DNA of 64,000 nt, taken from contig CAMDHZ010000014.1 of the NCBI GenBank assembly GCA_945898275.1, forward strand, positions 18,665-82,664. The letters run 5' to 3'. The translations under genes and the position numbers were made by a program. Source of the DNA: Chitinophaga pinensis. Its GTDB lineage: Bacteria; Bacteroidota; Bacteroidia; UKL13-3. Shown in pieces: positions 9,155 through 18,260 of the stretch; positions within the stretch are counted from its first letter, which is position 1, and every line of letters starts with the position of its first letter. Below the pieces are notes generated by a model. It was given only the letters and a program-made list of their open reading frames with translations. It was not told the origin of the DNA and did no database searches.

Positions 9155-10273
9155 TTAAAACCAAACACAAAGACTACTCATCAATAGAAATCCATTCTTG
9201 CTATTCTTATCCTCTTGGTTCAAATAAACCTCCTTTGAAGAAAAAAAATGGCGACCTTCTATTCTAAAAATGGCATGATTGCCAATAAATCTGTCTATAC
9301 CCAAGGATTCACTGAAAGTGCTAAAGCCTTTGGTGTTGGTGATGGGGATGACCACAATAGCGTTTGGGTCATCATAGTACTCAAACCTATAAGAAAAACT
9401 CAGTTTTGGGTTCGGTTTGATCCTAGCGCAAACATTAAATTGCCACCAAGCAAAATTATCACGCTTGCCAGTAATTGTATCAAGCTTATTTTGTAAACCA
9501 CCGTAAACATCTGCGGTTGCCGAAAACCATTTTACAGGTTGATAGATAAAGTAAAGATCTGTGAAAAAGCGGTTACCAAACAAAGGATTCTGCTTAGATT
9601 CTTCAGAGCCAATGTAATTGTTCCAATTAATTAGTAATTTATCGGTAGGCTTATATTCAAGTTGCAGGGCTCCAGACAAGGGATTGTTTACATCTGTAAT
9701 AATTTGCCAACCATTTAAAACATAGCCATAAGCAGTTAGCTTTTTATTTATAGGTAGGGTTAATCTTGCGCCTGTAACATAGTAAGGTGCATTTTCAGCC
9801 GCAAAACTTCTGGTATACAATAAATGATCTTTAGAAATAGCAGTTTCATTGGTAAAGGGAGAACCTAAAACCCCTGCATCTATCCAAATACCTTTTTTCT
9901 CAGATAGCCTAACCCCCACATTCGCTTCAACAATATTTTTAAGTGTTCCTGCTTCTGTAGCATAATTAGAATTAATATAAGTGCCAACACCAGGCACAAA
10001 ACGGGCTCTTACCATTTCCTCTTGGTATCGAATATCAATATAGGCCAAATTAATATTTATCTCATTGTGTCTTGGAGAAGAAACCGCATAAGCGCGCCAC
10101 GAATCTTTAGGTTGGTTCAAATCAAAACCATAGTAAGTATCTACGTAGCCGTTTATTTGAACCTTGCCTTCCACCACACTATCTTGTCTATCTGTCATGC
10201 CATAGTTTTGAACTTGGGCAATTACCCAACAAGGAAGTAAGGCTACAAACAAGAATAGTACCCTGCTAAGCAT
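9155..10273 (-). CDS. Outer-membrane beta-barrel porin (bbp2/OmpL-like)
   Basis: A 372-residue exported protein with signal peptide MLSRVLFLFVALLPCWVIAQ. The mature part alternates short amphipathic strands (for example VQINGYVDTYYGFD and RARFVPGVGTYIN) and ends in a Trp-Phe pair (SLCVWF), the terminal aromatic signal of outer-membrane barrels. It resembles the putative beta-barrel porin-2 family. Substrate is unknown. The start codon is only 2 bases from the end of guaB, so the genes are probably co-transcribed, although no functional link is evident. Confidence 0.8.
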   Translation of the reverse strand: MLSRVLFLFVALLPCWVIAQVQNYGMTDRQDSVVEGKVQINGYVDTYYGFDLNQPKDSWRAYAVSSPRHNEININLAYIDIRYQEEMVRARFVPGVGTYINSNYATEAGTLKNIVEANVGVRLSEKKGIWIDAGVLGSPFTNETAISKDHLLYTRSFAAENAPYYVTGARLTLPINKKLTAYGYVLNGWQIITDVNNPLSGALQLEYKPTDKLLINWNNYIGSEESKQNPLFGNRFFTDLYFIYQPVKWFSATADVYGGLQNKLDTITGKRDNFAWWQFNVCARIKPNPKLSFSYRFEYYDDPNAIVVIPITNTKGFSTFSESLGIDRFIGNHAIFRIEGRHFFSSKEVYLNQEDKNSKNGFLLMSSLCVWF

Positions 10274-10275
10274 CT

Positions 10276-11751
10276 CTAATTTCTACTATAATTTGGAGCT
10301 TCTTTGGTTATTTTTATATCGTGTGCATGACTTTCTTTTGCACCTGCAGCAGTAATCTTGATAAACTTACCATTTTCCTGCAATTCTTCAACGGTTTTAG
10401 CCCCGCAATAGCCCATTCCGGCTCTTAATCCACCCACAAACTGATATACAACTTCTTTTAACAAGCCTTTAAAAGGTACTATACCCACAATGCCTTCCGG
10501 TACCAATTTAGCAATTTCATCTTCTGCATCTTGGAAATATCTGTCTTTGCTACCTTCTTTCATGGCTTCTATTGAACCCATGCCGCGGTAACTTTTAAAC
10601 TTACGGCCTTCATATATCACGGTTTCACCCGGACTTTCCTCTACGCCAGCAAAGATAGAACCGCTCATTACTGTGCTTGCTCCCGCAGCTAAGGCTTTTA
10701 CCAAATCGCCACTGTATCTAATTCCACCATCTGCAATTACAGGAACGCCAGAGCCTTTAATGGCTTTTGCACTTTCATATACTGCGGTTAATTGCGGTAC
10801 ACCAATACCTGCAATAATACGCGTGGTGCATATAGAACCTGGTCCAACACCCACTTTTACCGCATCTACACCTGCATTCACCAATGCTATTGCTGCATCG
10901 CCAGTGGCAATGTTGCCAGCAATAATATCAATATTGGTAAAGGCTTTTCTTAAACGGCTTACCTCTCTTATAACTCCCGCAGAATGGCCATGCGCAGTGT
11001 CAATGATAACCACATCCACACCCGCTTTCACCAAAGCTGAAATTCTGTCTTCGGTTTCTGGGGTAACACCTACTGCGGCGCCAACAATTAATCTACCATG
11101 CTTGTCTTTACAAGCCATAGGATGGTCTTTTACCTTTAAAATATCTTTATAGGTAATTAAGCCCATTAACTTTCCGTCTTTGTTGATTACAGGTAGCTTT
11201 TCAATTTTATATTCTTGTAAAATACTTTCTGCTTGTGTTAGGTCTGTGCCTTCTGGGGCAGTAATCAGGTTTTCTTTTGTCATTACATCAATGACAGACT
11301 TAGACATTTCCTTTTCAAACCGCAGGTCTCTATTGGTTAAAATTCCAACCAGTTTGCCATTGTCATTCACAATGGGGATGCCACCAATTTTATTTTCTGT
11401 CATCATTTTATGGGCATCCTTTAATGTGGCAGTATCATTCAATGTGAGCGGGTCTATGATCATTCCGCTTTCACTTCTTTTTACCTTGCGCACTTCTTCG
11501 GATTGGCGCTCGATGCTCATGTTTTTATGCAAAATACCCACGCCTCCTTGTTGTGCTAAGGCAATGGCAAGTTTGTATTCTGTAACGGTATCCATAGCTG
11601 CAGAAAGCATAGGGATATTGATACGAATATTTCTAGAAAGTTGTGTGGCGGTTATTACTTCGCGTGGAAGTACTTCTGAGTAGGCAGGCAATAAAAGCAC
11701 ATCATCATAGGTGAGGCCTTCTCCGAAGAATTTTTGACTATCATTGAACAT
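10276..11751 (-). CDS. guaB: Inosine-5'-monophosphate dehydrogenase
   Basis: A 491-residue enzyme that oxidises IMP to XMP with NAD+, the committed step of GMP synthesis. [19 protein letters not shown] is at the N-terminus and two CBS domains are inserted at about residues 95-205. The catalytic Cys is C308 in GPGSICTT, and the flap motif [10 protein letters not shown] lies near residue 385. All key residues and the full length are present. A strong promoter lies upstream; the porin gene follows after 2 bases. Confidence 0.97.
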   Translation of the reverse strand: MFNDSQKFFGEGLTYDDVLLLPAYSEVLPREVITATQLSRNIRINIPMLSAAMDTVTEYKLAIALAQQGGVGILHKNMSIERQSEEVRKVKRSESGMIIDPLTLNDTATLKDAHKMMTENKIGGIPIVNDNGKLVGILTNRDLRFEKEMSKSVIDVMTKENLITAPEGTDLTQAESILQEYKIEKLPVINKDGKLMGLITYKDILKVKDHPMACKDKHGRLIVGAAVGVTPETEDRISALVKAGVDVVIIDTAHGHSAGVIREVSRLRKAFTNIDIIAGNIATGDAAIALVNAGVDAVKVGVGPGSICTTRIIAGIGVPQLTAVYESAKAIKGSGVPVIADGGIRYSGDLVKALAAGASTVMSGSIFAGVEESPGETVIYEGRKFKSYRGMGSIEAMKEGSKDRYFQDAEDEIAKLVPEGIVGIVPFKGLLKEVVYQFVGGLRAGMGYCGAKTVEELQENGKFIKITAAGAKESHAHDIKITKEAPNYSRN

Positions 11752-11778
11752 GGCAAAAACGTATAGTTATTTGCGTGC

Positions 11779-11810
11779 CAAAAATAGGGTTATAAAACCA
11801 TATTGCCAAA
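11779..11810 (-). promoter_or_regulatory. Promoter of guaB
   Basis: Read on the minus strand, TTTG (11810-11807), a 20-base spacer and TATTTTTG (11786-11779) match the Bacteroidota consensus TTTG / TAnnTTTG exactly. The guaB ATG is 28 bases downstream of the -7 box. Confidence 0.7.
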
Positions 11811-11814
11811 TAGA

Positions 11815-12459
11815 TTACTTTTCCTTAACGGCAAAAACGTATTCTGCAAAGCCAGCTAAGTCCCAAAAAACGCCTCCTGGTACAAACCCATATTTAAGGG
11901 TTTCAGTAACCAAGGTAAGCGGTAGTAGCAGAATATAGGGCCAATATCTTCTTGTTTTTCCGCGTAGTACTTTACAATTATTTTTTTCTAAAACCCCAGT
12001 AATTTCTGGAACCGAATAAATTCTTACATGGGTTGGGTCATCATAAAAATTTAAGGTGCGCTTCATACTTGGCAATTTGGTGCTGCCTTGCCCAGGGTAC
12101 TCTATGTATATGTTTCCGCCTACTTTTAGCTTTTTCAGTAAGCCTTCAATTACTTTATCGCCATTATGCAAATGTTCTATGATATGGCTCATGATGATGA
12201 CATCAAAATAATTATCTGGAATGCTGCTAAAATCTAGTGCGGTTAAGTCCATTTCATAAAAACCACTCATGGCTTTAAAATCCGCCTCATCATTTTCGTA
12301 GTTTTTTGATATATCAATGCCATGGTATTCACACAAAGGGTAAACCGCCTTAGTTTTGGTGGCACTGTGGCTACCTGCACCAACATCTAGCAAGGCAAAT
12401 TGCTGTGATTTTAATTTACTAGATAAGAACCTAAATTTATGAGGAATGATTAATGCCAT
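11815..12459 (-). CDS. Class I SAM-dependent methyltransferase
   Basis: A 214-residue methyltransferase of the Methyltransf_11 type. Motif I is LLDVGAGSHS near residue 24, followed by YHGIDIS and then DVIIMSHIIEHLHNGD. The C-terminus has a short hydrophobic stretch (YILLLPLTLVTETL), which suggests membrane association. Such enzymes are common in glycan and quinone pathways; the substrate cannot be called. It follows the lytic transglycosylase gene by 35 bases and may be its operon partner. It is separated from guaB by that gene's own promoter. Confidence 0.82.
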   Translation of the reverse strand: MALIIPHKFRFLSSKLKSQQFALLDVGAGSHSATKTKAVYPLCEYHGIDISKNYENDEADFKAMSGFYEMDLTALDFSSIPDNYFDVIIMSHIIEHLHNGDKVIEGLLKKLKVGGNIYIEYPGQGSTKLPSMKRTLNFYDDPTHVRIYSVPEITGVLEKNNCKVLRGKTRRYWPYILLLPLTLVTETLKYGFVPGGVFWDLAGFAEYVFAVKEK

Positions 12460-12494
12460 GTTACGAAGGTAAGTATTGCCATAAGTTTTAAAAA

Positions 12495-13514
12495 TTATTG
12501 CTCTATATCGTTGCTCGGCTTTGGGTCTAATCTTTCAGGTAGGTTGGTTTGAACCAAAAGTAGCGTATCAGCAACCACAGATTTCCCAAGTGGTGATTGC
12601 ATAATTCTATCTTTAGGCAAATCAATATAATAAACTTTTCCAGGAGCCACATTTAGCGCAGGTTTTCTAAGCCATGGGTTCAACAATTTTAATAGCTTAT
12701 AATTTACATAATTGCTTTTGGCCCAAAGCGCCAAGTTATTAATACCCAAATCTGCCTTCACTTTTACCGTTTGTAGTGGTGCATATTTATCTTCCTGAAG
12801 CAAGTAAAACCCATATTTATCTGGCTTTTCACAGATTTCTTTGATGGCCATAATTCTAAAAAGATACCTAGCAGTTTCGGTATTTAAGTAGAGTTCATAA
12901 TAACTTTTCATGCCTTGGTTTAGCAATTGTCTTTTTACCCCGTCAATTCCCATGTTGTAACTGGCAGCAACCAAGCTCCAATCACCTAATTGGTTGTAGG
13001 CGTCTTTAAAGTATAAGCAGGCTGCAACAGTAGCTTTTTCAATATGATAGCGTTCGTCAATTTCTTCATTTACTTCAAGACCATATCGTCTGCCGGTTTT
13101 ATCTAAGAACTGCCAGAAACCAGCCGCACCAGCCGGACTCACCACATGTTGCAAGCCACTTTCTGCTAAAGCAATATATTTAAAGTCATTTGGAATGCCA
13201 TTGGCTTTTAAGATAGGCTCAATTACTGGAAAGTATCTATTGGCGCGCTTCAGCATTAATAAGGTTTGAGATTGCCAATACACATTCGTTAGTATTTCAC
13301 GGTCGTAGCGCTCAATTACATCATAATCTGTTAAAGGAACTTTCTGACCTGCAAAACTTAAGGCTTTTGGCATGCTCAAGGCATAGATTCTATAATATTG
13401 TTTAAATTCGTCATTTGCTTTTATTTGGGCAGTATCACCACTACTCATTAATAAACTAATGGCAAGTGCAAATATTGAAATGCTAAGAACGTATAATGCT
13501 GAGTTGTTTTTCAT
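12495..13514 (-). CDS. Membrane-bound lytic murein transglycosylase (Slt domain, MltD-like)
   Basis: A 339-residue exported enzyme that cleaves peptidoglycan to 1,6-anhydro-muropeptides. An N-terminal signal anchor is at about residues 6-24. The Slt domain has its catalytic Glu (E118) in YIALAESGL, followed by SPAGAAGFWQF, GLEVNEEIDERYH and AASYNMG. The C-terminal 90 residues contain PGKVYYIDLPKDR, a degenerate LysM-like end, but no clear LysM repeats. The gene begins 4 bases after the GH3-family gene ends, and a GGTTCAAACC element sits on that junction. Confidence 0.9.
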   Translation of the reverse strand: MKNNSALYVLSISIFALAISLLMSSGDTAQIKANDEFKQYYRIYALSMPKALSFAGQKVPLTDYDVIERYDREILTNVYWQSQTLLMLKRANRYFPVIEPILKANGIPNDFKYIALAESGLQHVVSPAGAAGFWQFLDKTGRRYGLEVNEEIDERYHIEKATVAACLYFKDAYNQLGDWSLVAASYNMGIDGVKRQLLNQGMKSYYELYLNTETARYLFRIMAIKEICEKPDKYGFYLLQEDKYAPLQTVKVKADLGINNLALWAKSNYVNYKLLKLLNPWLRKPALNVAPGKVYYIDLPKDRIMQSPLGKSVVADTLLLVQTNLPERLDPKPSNDIEQ

Positions 13515-13515
13515 T

Positions 13516-13525
13516 GGTTCAAACC
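13516..13525. repeat. GGTT-CA-AACC dispersed palindrome at a gene junction
   Basis: One copy of the dispersed 10-bp element, extended here to TTGGTTCAAACCAA. It covers the 4-base gap between two minus-strand genes and the stop codon of the upstream one. Confidence 0.8.
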
Positions 13526-15051
13526 AAACTATTTTGTGAAGCAGATTGCGAATTTAATATCTCTTCTACATAATCCCTATGATTACTTAATCTTGGCACC
13601 TTATGCTGCCCACCTAATTTGCCGCGTACTTTAAGCCATGCATGAAAGGTTCCTTTTGGCAATACCTTAATTTTTGGTGCTAACATGGCCATGTCTTTGA
13701 ATCTTTTGGCTTCATAATCAGAATTGCATTTTTTTAAGGTTTGATCCAAAACCGATGCAAAAAGATTAAAGTCATTTGGAGCTTGTTCAAATTCTATTAA
13801 CCATTCGTGGCCACCTTTGGTATCCTCCGAAAAATAAATGGGAGCAGCGGTGTAATCTGCAATAAGGGCTTGGGTTTGGTGGCAGGCCTCCTTTATGGCT
13901 AGGTCTGCATTTTCTATCATCAATTCCTCTCCAAAGGCATTGATAAAATGTTTGGTTCGACCCGTAATTTTAAACCTAAAAGGAGAAATTGAGGTGAACT
14001 TTATGGTATCCCCAATGATGTATCGCCATAAGCCTGCATTGGTGCTAATTACCAATGCATAATTTTCATTTAAATTCACTTCGCCTAATGAGTAGGTTTT
14101 GGGGAAATCCTTTCCATACTCGCTCATGGGCATAAACTCATAATACACACCGTAGTCTAACATGAGCAATAAATCATCTGAATCTTTTTGGTCTTGAAAA
14201 CCTAAAAAGCCCTCGCTGGCATTGTATATTTCTAGGTAATTTATCTTGCTTCCTTTAATAAGTTTTTTGAACCTTTCTTTGTATGGCGTAAAGCTTACAC
14301 CGCCATGCATGTAAAGTTCTAAGTTTGGCCAAATGTCTGATAAATCGTTTTTGCCAGTTAATTCAAATAGTCTTTCAATAAGCACAATGGTCCATGTGGG
14401 TACGCCAGAAATATTGCTCACATTTTCATGAAGCGTTGCCTGTGCCATGCGTTCAATCTTCTCGTCCCAATTGTCCATGGTGGCAATGCTAAGTTCTGGT
14501 GTTCTTAGGTACTGCGCCCAAAAGGGCATGTTTTGCATCATTACTGCACTCACATCGCCATAGAAGCTGTCATTGTAATTCTGATTTGCTTGGTAACTTC
14601 CACCCATCACCAAACCCTTGCCACTAAAAATATCTGTTTCTGGGTGCTGCATCATATAAGTTAAAAGGACATCTTTACCACCTTGGATATGACATTCTTC
14701 TAAGCTTTCATAGGTTACAGGAATAAATTTGCTTCTTGCACTTGTGGTTCCAGACGATTTAGCAAACCAATTCACCTCACTTGGCCAAAGTATATTTTGT
14801 TCGCCAAGCATCATGCGGTCTATATAATGTTTAAAGTCGTCGTAATTAGTAACCGGCACACGTTCTTTAAAAATTTTGGTATTATGAATGCTTTTAAATT
14901 CATACTTCCTGCCAAACTCAGTAATTTGCGCTGTTCTAATTAGCTTAAAAAACTGTTCCTGTTGAATATCCAAAGGATGATTCATCATTTGCTCAATTGC
15001 AGGAATTCTGCGTTTGAGGTACCAGTTCATGAGGGAGTTTACGATGGGCAT
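13519..15051 (-). CDS. GH3-family (auxin-responsive promoter type) acyl-adenylating protein
   Basis: A 510-residue member of the GH3 superfamily, known in plants for joining amino acids to acyl acids through an acyl-adenylate. Seen here: the P-loop-like FAKSSGTTSARSKFIPVT near residues 98-115, the central YNASEGFLGFQ, and then NAGLWRYIIGDTIKF and RTKHFINAFGEELM. Bacterial members are common in Bacteroidota and their substrate is unknown. The 4-base spacing to the lytic transglycosylase suggests one transcript. No signal peptide is seen. Confidence 0.88.
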   Translation of the reverse strand: MPIVNSLMNWYLKRRIPAIEQMMNHPLDIQQEQFFKLIRTAQITEFGRKYEFKSIHNTKIFKERVPVTNYDDFKHYIDRMMLGEQNILWPSEVNWFAKSSGTTSARSKFIPVTYESLEECHIQGGKDVLLTYMMQHPETDIFSGKGLVMGGSYQANQNYNDSFYGDVSAVMMQNMPFWAQYLRTPELSIATMDNWDEKIERMAQATLHENVSNISGVPTWTIVLIERLFELTGKNDLSDIWPNLELYMHGGVSFTPYKERFKKLIKGSKINYLEIYNASEGFLGFQDQKDSDDLLLMLDYGVYYEFMPMSEYGKDFPKTYSLGEVNLNENYALVISTNAGLWRYIIGDTIKFTSISPFRFKITGRTKHFINAFGEELMIENADLAIKEACHQTQALIADYTAAPIYFSEDTKGGHEWLIEFEQAPNDFNLFASVLDQTLKKCNSDYEAKRFKDMAMLAPKIKVLPKGTFHAWLKVRGKLGGQHKVPRLSNHRDYVEEILNSQSASQNSLV

Positions 15052-15077
15052 TGCCCTGCTAATATTAGAAAAAATAC

Positions 15078-16352
15078 TTAATTATACAATTTCATCCTTG
15101 CATTAACAAAATCTCGGATCAAGCCAAACGCCTCATTGTACTTGCTTAAGGTAATGGCTTTATGCGTATCGCCAACATCATGGTATTGGTGATATTCGCC
15201 TCTCAGGTAAAAGAATAGGGCAGGAATACCTTTCTCCGAAAAATGGTAATGATCGCTATTCATGGCTTTGCCTCTAGCAGAAACTTCTGGCAAATAATTA
15301 CCAATGGCATTGCAATTTTGTAGCAAGTTAAACAGTTCTGGGTACACGGTTCCATTCACGGCGGTGAGGCCTTTATCACCAGTTGCCATTAAATCTAAGT
15401 TAACTACTAAGCTAATTTTCTTGAGAGGAATGAGCGGGTTTTCTGTAAAAAACAAAGAGCCAATTAAGCCAACTTCTTCCGCAGCAAAGCCAATAAAAAC
15501 TACAGACATAAGTGGTGGATTTTCTTTGTAATGTTTAGCCAAATCCAACATCATGGCAATGCCACTTGCATTGTCATTTGCACCTGGAAAAATGGTCTCC
15601 AAGCCCATCATACCTAAGTGGTCGTAATGTGCGCTAACAACTATAAAAGAGTCGGGTTGAACACTACCTTTGATAAAGCCTAAAACATTCTGGGTACCAT
15701 GCACCGTTCTTGTAGCATCAATGTTAAGTTTAACTTTAAGGATTAATCTGCCAAGTAATTCCTTTTTTACATAAATGATGGGGAAGGGTTCAAAATCCAT
15801 GGCCACGCTCCAGACCAGTCTTTCTTGATTGTCAAAAATTAGGCCTTTGGCGTTAACTTGATTTTTTAAGATGGCGTCGGCTCGTTCTTGGTTTACAAAC
15901 TTTTTTCCTTTGAGTGCATCCACAATTAAGAAATAGCTTTTTAAGTTTTTCTTGAACCATTTATTATACTCATTGTTGTTGTCAACCATTGCAGAGTCTA
16001 ACCTTATCACCTTAAAAGTTCCTGAAACTGTTGGGCAACCCGGGTTAATAATGAAGTCTTCACCTGGAATTAAGTCATTACCATCTGCATTAAAAAAAAC
16101 ACGTTGCGGATAACTTACTACTGGAAACCCAAAATATTGAAAATAGCGCTCGCCTAAGGGTGCAAGTTTAAGTTGGGTAAACTCTTCTCGTATGAAATTT
16201 GCAGCTTTTTTATCACCCTCGTTCACGTAGCCGCGCCCAGCAAAGTCTTGGCTGCAAAGTTTAGCAATAACTTGTTTTGCGTAGCTTATGTTTTGTGCTT
16301 GCGCTACAAACATTCCAAAACCTAGAAGGATACTGACAATAGAGGCCTTCAT
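15078..16352 (-). CDS. M28-family zinc metallopeptidase, exported
   Basis: A 424-residue aminopeptidase-type protein with signal peptide MKASIVSILLGFGMFVAQAQ. The metal ligands of the co-catalytic zinc site are visible in order: SAHYDHLG (His), GANDNASG (bridging Asp), AAEEVGLIGS (Glu pair), NLDLMATGD (Asp) and SDHYHF (His). An apical or PA-like insert occupies about residues 100-220. I chose the ATG at 16352; a longer frame from 16430 would overlap purS and bury the signal peptide. Probably periplasmic or secreted. Confidence 0.9.
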   Translation of the reverse strand: MKASIVSILLGFGMFVAQAQNISYAKQVIAKLCSQDFAGRGYVNEGDKKAANFIREEFTQLKLAPLGERYFQYFGFPVVSYPQRVFFNADGNDLIPGEDFIINPGCPTVSGTFKVIRLDSAMVDNNNEYNKWFKKNLKSYFLIVDALKGKKFVNQERADAILKNQVNAKGLIFDNQERLVWSVAMDFEPFPIIYVKKELLGRLILKVKLNIDATRTVHGTQNVLGFIKGSVQPDSFIVVSAHYDHLGMMGLETIFPGANDNASGIAMMLDLAKHYKENPPLMSVVFIGFAAEEVGLIGSLFFTENPLIPLKKISLVVNLDLMATGDKGLTAVNGTVYPELFNLLQNCNAIGNYLPEVSARGKAMNSDHYHFSEKGIPALFFYLRGEYHQYHDVGDTHKAITLSKYNEAFGLIRDFVNARMKLYN

Positions 16353-16366
16353 GAATTGAGGTAAAA

Positions 16367-16618
16367 TTAGATTGCTTTTACCGTAAAGGTGAAGCTTTCC
16401 ATAATAAGGTTGGCTAGCAATTTTTTGCAAGCGGTTTCTACCATTTCGTGAGCGGAAGCTTCGTTATCTGCTTCAAGTTCCATGCTAATGTGCTTGCCAA
16501 TGCGCACATCATGAATGGTAGGCAGGCCAATATTTGGCATAGAATTACTAACGGCTTTCCCTTGTGGGTCTAGCAGTGCGGCGTGAGGCATCACATCAAT
16601 TTCAGCTTTAAATTTCAT
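16367..16618 (-). CDS. purS: Phosphoribosylformylglycinamidine synthase subunit PurS
   Basis: An 83-residue small subunit of the FGAM synthase complex (with PurL and PurQ) in purine synthesis. The family pattern is evident: KAEIDVMPHAALLDPQGKAV at the start, then IHDVRIGKHISMEL and a C-terminal KLLANLIMESFTF. Length is typical. It overlaps the end of pssA by 4 bases (ATGA type), which points to translational coupling. purL and purQ are not in this window. Confidence 0.93.
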   Translation of the reverse strand: MKFKAEIDVMPHAALLDPQGKAVSNSMPNIGLPTIHDVRIGKHISMELEADNEASAHEMVETACKKLLANLIMESFTFTVKAI

Positions 16619-17340
16619 AATTTTATGAGTTTCAAATGTACAAGAAGCGACAAAAGTACGTAAAGCACTATGCTTAGTCCAAGTCCAAAGTATTGAAAAA
16701 ATACAATTAACAATAATGCAGCCATCAAAAACAAGTACCTCAGCTTATTAGGTTCAAAACTAAAAGTCTTAAATTTTAAGGCAAACAAAGGAAGTTCTGC
16801 AACCAAAAGGTAAGCACTAATAAATGGAAACAGCAATAAGAAATAAGAAGAAGAAAACAAAGTTGTGGCGAAATCTGGTCCTGTTTCTAGTACAAAAGGA
16901 ATGGCGCAAATGAACAAAGCATTGGCTGGCGTAGGCACACCAATAAATGAATCGGATTGGCGGGTGTCTATATTGAACTTAGCCAAACGAATGGCTGAGA
17001 AAATTGGAATGAGGAAAGGCGTATAAGAAAGCAGCACAACCAAGGGAACAAACTGAGGAAAATGAGCACCGAAGGCGAGGTAATCTTGGCAAATGCTGTA
17101 AAATATCATACCTGGTGCCACGCCAAAACTTACTACATCTGCTAAGGAATCGAGTTGTTTGCCAATTTCGCTGTAGGCATTGAGCAGTCTTGCCACAAAG
17201 CCGTCAAAAAAATCGAGCACAGCAGCTGTTGCAATAAACCAAGCTGCTTGTTTTAAGTCGCCCTCTAGGCTGCTCATGATTGCCAAACAGCCAAAAAACA
17301 AATTTAAAGAAGTAAGCGCGTTAGGAATGTGTTTTTTCAC
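16615..17340 (-). CDS. pssA: CDP-diacylglycerol-serine O-phosphatidyltransferase
   Basis: A 241-residue inner-membrane enzyme making phosphatidylserine, the precursor of phosphatidylethanolamine. The CDP-alcohol phosphotransferase motif DGxxARx8Gx3Dx3D is complete in DGFVARLLNAYSEIGKQLDS and the following LAD. Several membrane segments follow. No ATG is available. The GTG at 17340 gives MKKHIPNALTSLNLF, which matches how the family usually begins; a TTG at 17358 would add six residues. First gene of a minus-strand run through purS, M28, GH3 and transglycosylase. Confidence 0.92.
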   Translation of the reverse strand: MKKHIPNALTSLNLFFGCLAIMSSLEGDLKQAAWFIATAAVLDFFDGFVARLLNAYSEIGKQLDSLADVVSFGVAPGMIFYSICQDYLAFGAHFPQFVPLVVLLSYTPFLIPIFSAIRLAKFNIDTRQSDSFIGVPTPANALFICAIPFVLETGPDFATTLFSSSYFLLLFPFISAYLLVAELPLFALKFKTFSFEPNKLRYLFLMAALLLIVFFQYFGLGLSIVLYVLLSLLVHLKLIKL

Positions 17341-17400
17341 CTTGTTAGTTTTGCGCAAAATAGGAGAAAAAAGAGATTGTTAAAGACACTAACTTTTAAA

Positions 17401-17568
17401 CTATTTCTTTTTCACATATGTGTGTATGCAAAAGCACTTTCTACATTTTACAGCTCTAAATGGTATCCAAACAGAAAACAAGGTATACAACCAAGGTAAT
17501 TCGCAAGGCTCAATATCCCAATTGCGGCAAGTTGGACAAAGTGTAGGGGAATTTCTTTTAAGTATCAT
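17401..17568 (-). CDS. Small zinc-ribbon protein (55 aa)
   Basis: A 55-residue reading frame from ATG at 17568 to TAG at 17401. It contains two CxxC knuckles, CPTC at residues 11-14 and CRKC at 42-45, plus C22 and C47, so a zinc ribbon is likely. The tail is basic (YVKKK). The start overlaps the stop of the upstream membrane peptide gene in an ATGA arrangement, which supports real translation. Function unknown. It could bind nucleic acid or work with the membrane peptide. Confidence 0.6.
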   Translation of the reverse strand: MILKRNSPTLCPTCRNWDIEPCELPWLYTLFSVWIPFRAVKCRKCFCIHTYVKKK

Positions 17569-17756
17569 CTCGTTTTTTCTTCAGCAGGTTTACTTTTAAA
17601 TCTTATATATTCTTCAGAATGCTTTACGGGCTCTAAAGTTGTAAGAATAATTACAAAAATGATGATAAATAACAATATCGAAAATGCAAGTATTTTATGA
17701 TAATTGTTATCATTTAAAAAGAGTTTTGAATAAAGGCTATATATTTTATCTAACAT
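17565..17756 (-). CDS. Small single-span membrane protein (63 aa)
   Basis: A 63-residue protein with one strongly hydrophobic segment (ILAFSILLFIIIFVIILTTL, about residues 22-41), a polar N-terminus and a charged tail ending EEKTR. I do not recognise a family. Its stop overlaps the start of the zinc-ribbon gene by 4 bases (ATGA), so the two probably form a two-gene unit. No canonical promoter was found upstream. Confidence 0.5.
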   Translation of the reverse strand: MLDKIYSLYSKLFLNDNNYHKILAFSILLFIIIFVIILTTLEPVKHSEEYIRFKSKPAEEKTR

Positions 17757-18260
17757 AAAATGATAATTTATAATTTTATTTTTTTGAAAAGTGATTTGTA
17801 CAAAAAAACATCCTAATGATTTACTTTAGCAACAAAACAAGGTATTTCAGATTAATTATAGGTTAAATCTTAAAATTTAAGGTATAAGGTATTTTTTGAA
17901 GCAAGTAGGTAATTTCCACAGCATTGCTAGTTGGATTAATTAACTTTGTTTGTAAAACCAATCGCTCAAATCTAAAAATTTAATTAAACTCTGCATTTGA
18001 ACGCTAAGCACCTTTGGTTTTGAGAAAGTGTTAGTAAAGTAACGAAATCCTATTCAGCGCAAAACAATTCTAGTTGGGTTGAATTTTTATTGAAATTCTA
18101 CTGCAATTTTTGCAGAAAATGCGCGACCCCGCAGGGGTCAAACCTTCGAATAAACGCGGGAATTGGTTTAATGCAGAAATACGCCTAACCCAAATATGCC
18201 ATTTTATCTATTTTCCTCTTATTTTTGAAAATAAACTCGATTTCGAGTTTGGATCAAACC
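17757..18260. other. 504-bp gene-free stretch rich in inverted repeats
   Basis: No coding frame is supported. It contains perfect inverted repeats at 18081-18098 (GAATTT/AAATTC), 18101-18115 (CTGCAA/TTGCAG), 18125-18139 (GACCCC/GGGGTC) and 18233-18250 (8-bp arms AAACTCGA/TCGAGTTT). TAnnTTTG-type boxes lie at 17941-17948 and 18220-18227, but neither has a well-spaced TTTG. A structured leader, a small RNA or operator sites are possible. Confidence 0.5.
18233..18250. promoter_or_regulatory. Candidate operator: 8-bp inverted repeat
   Basis: AAACTCGA, two bases, then TCGAGTTT, ending 10 bases before the ATG at 18261 and just after a possible -7 box (TATTTTTG, 18220-18227). The position suits a repressor site or a 5' hairpin on the mRNA of the following two genes. 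Confidence 0.4.

Noticed and set aside
10673..11683. Two long plus-strand frames opposite guaB
   Set aside because: Both are shadows of guaB codons, rich in Ala/Pro/Ser, without family features.
16353..16430. N-terminal extension of the M28 peptidase
   Set aside because: It overlaps the purS gene and would hide a clear signal peptide that begins at 16352.
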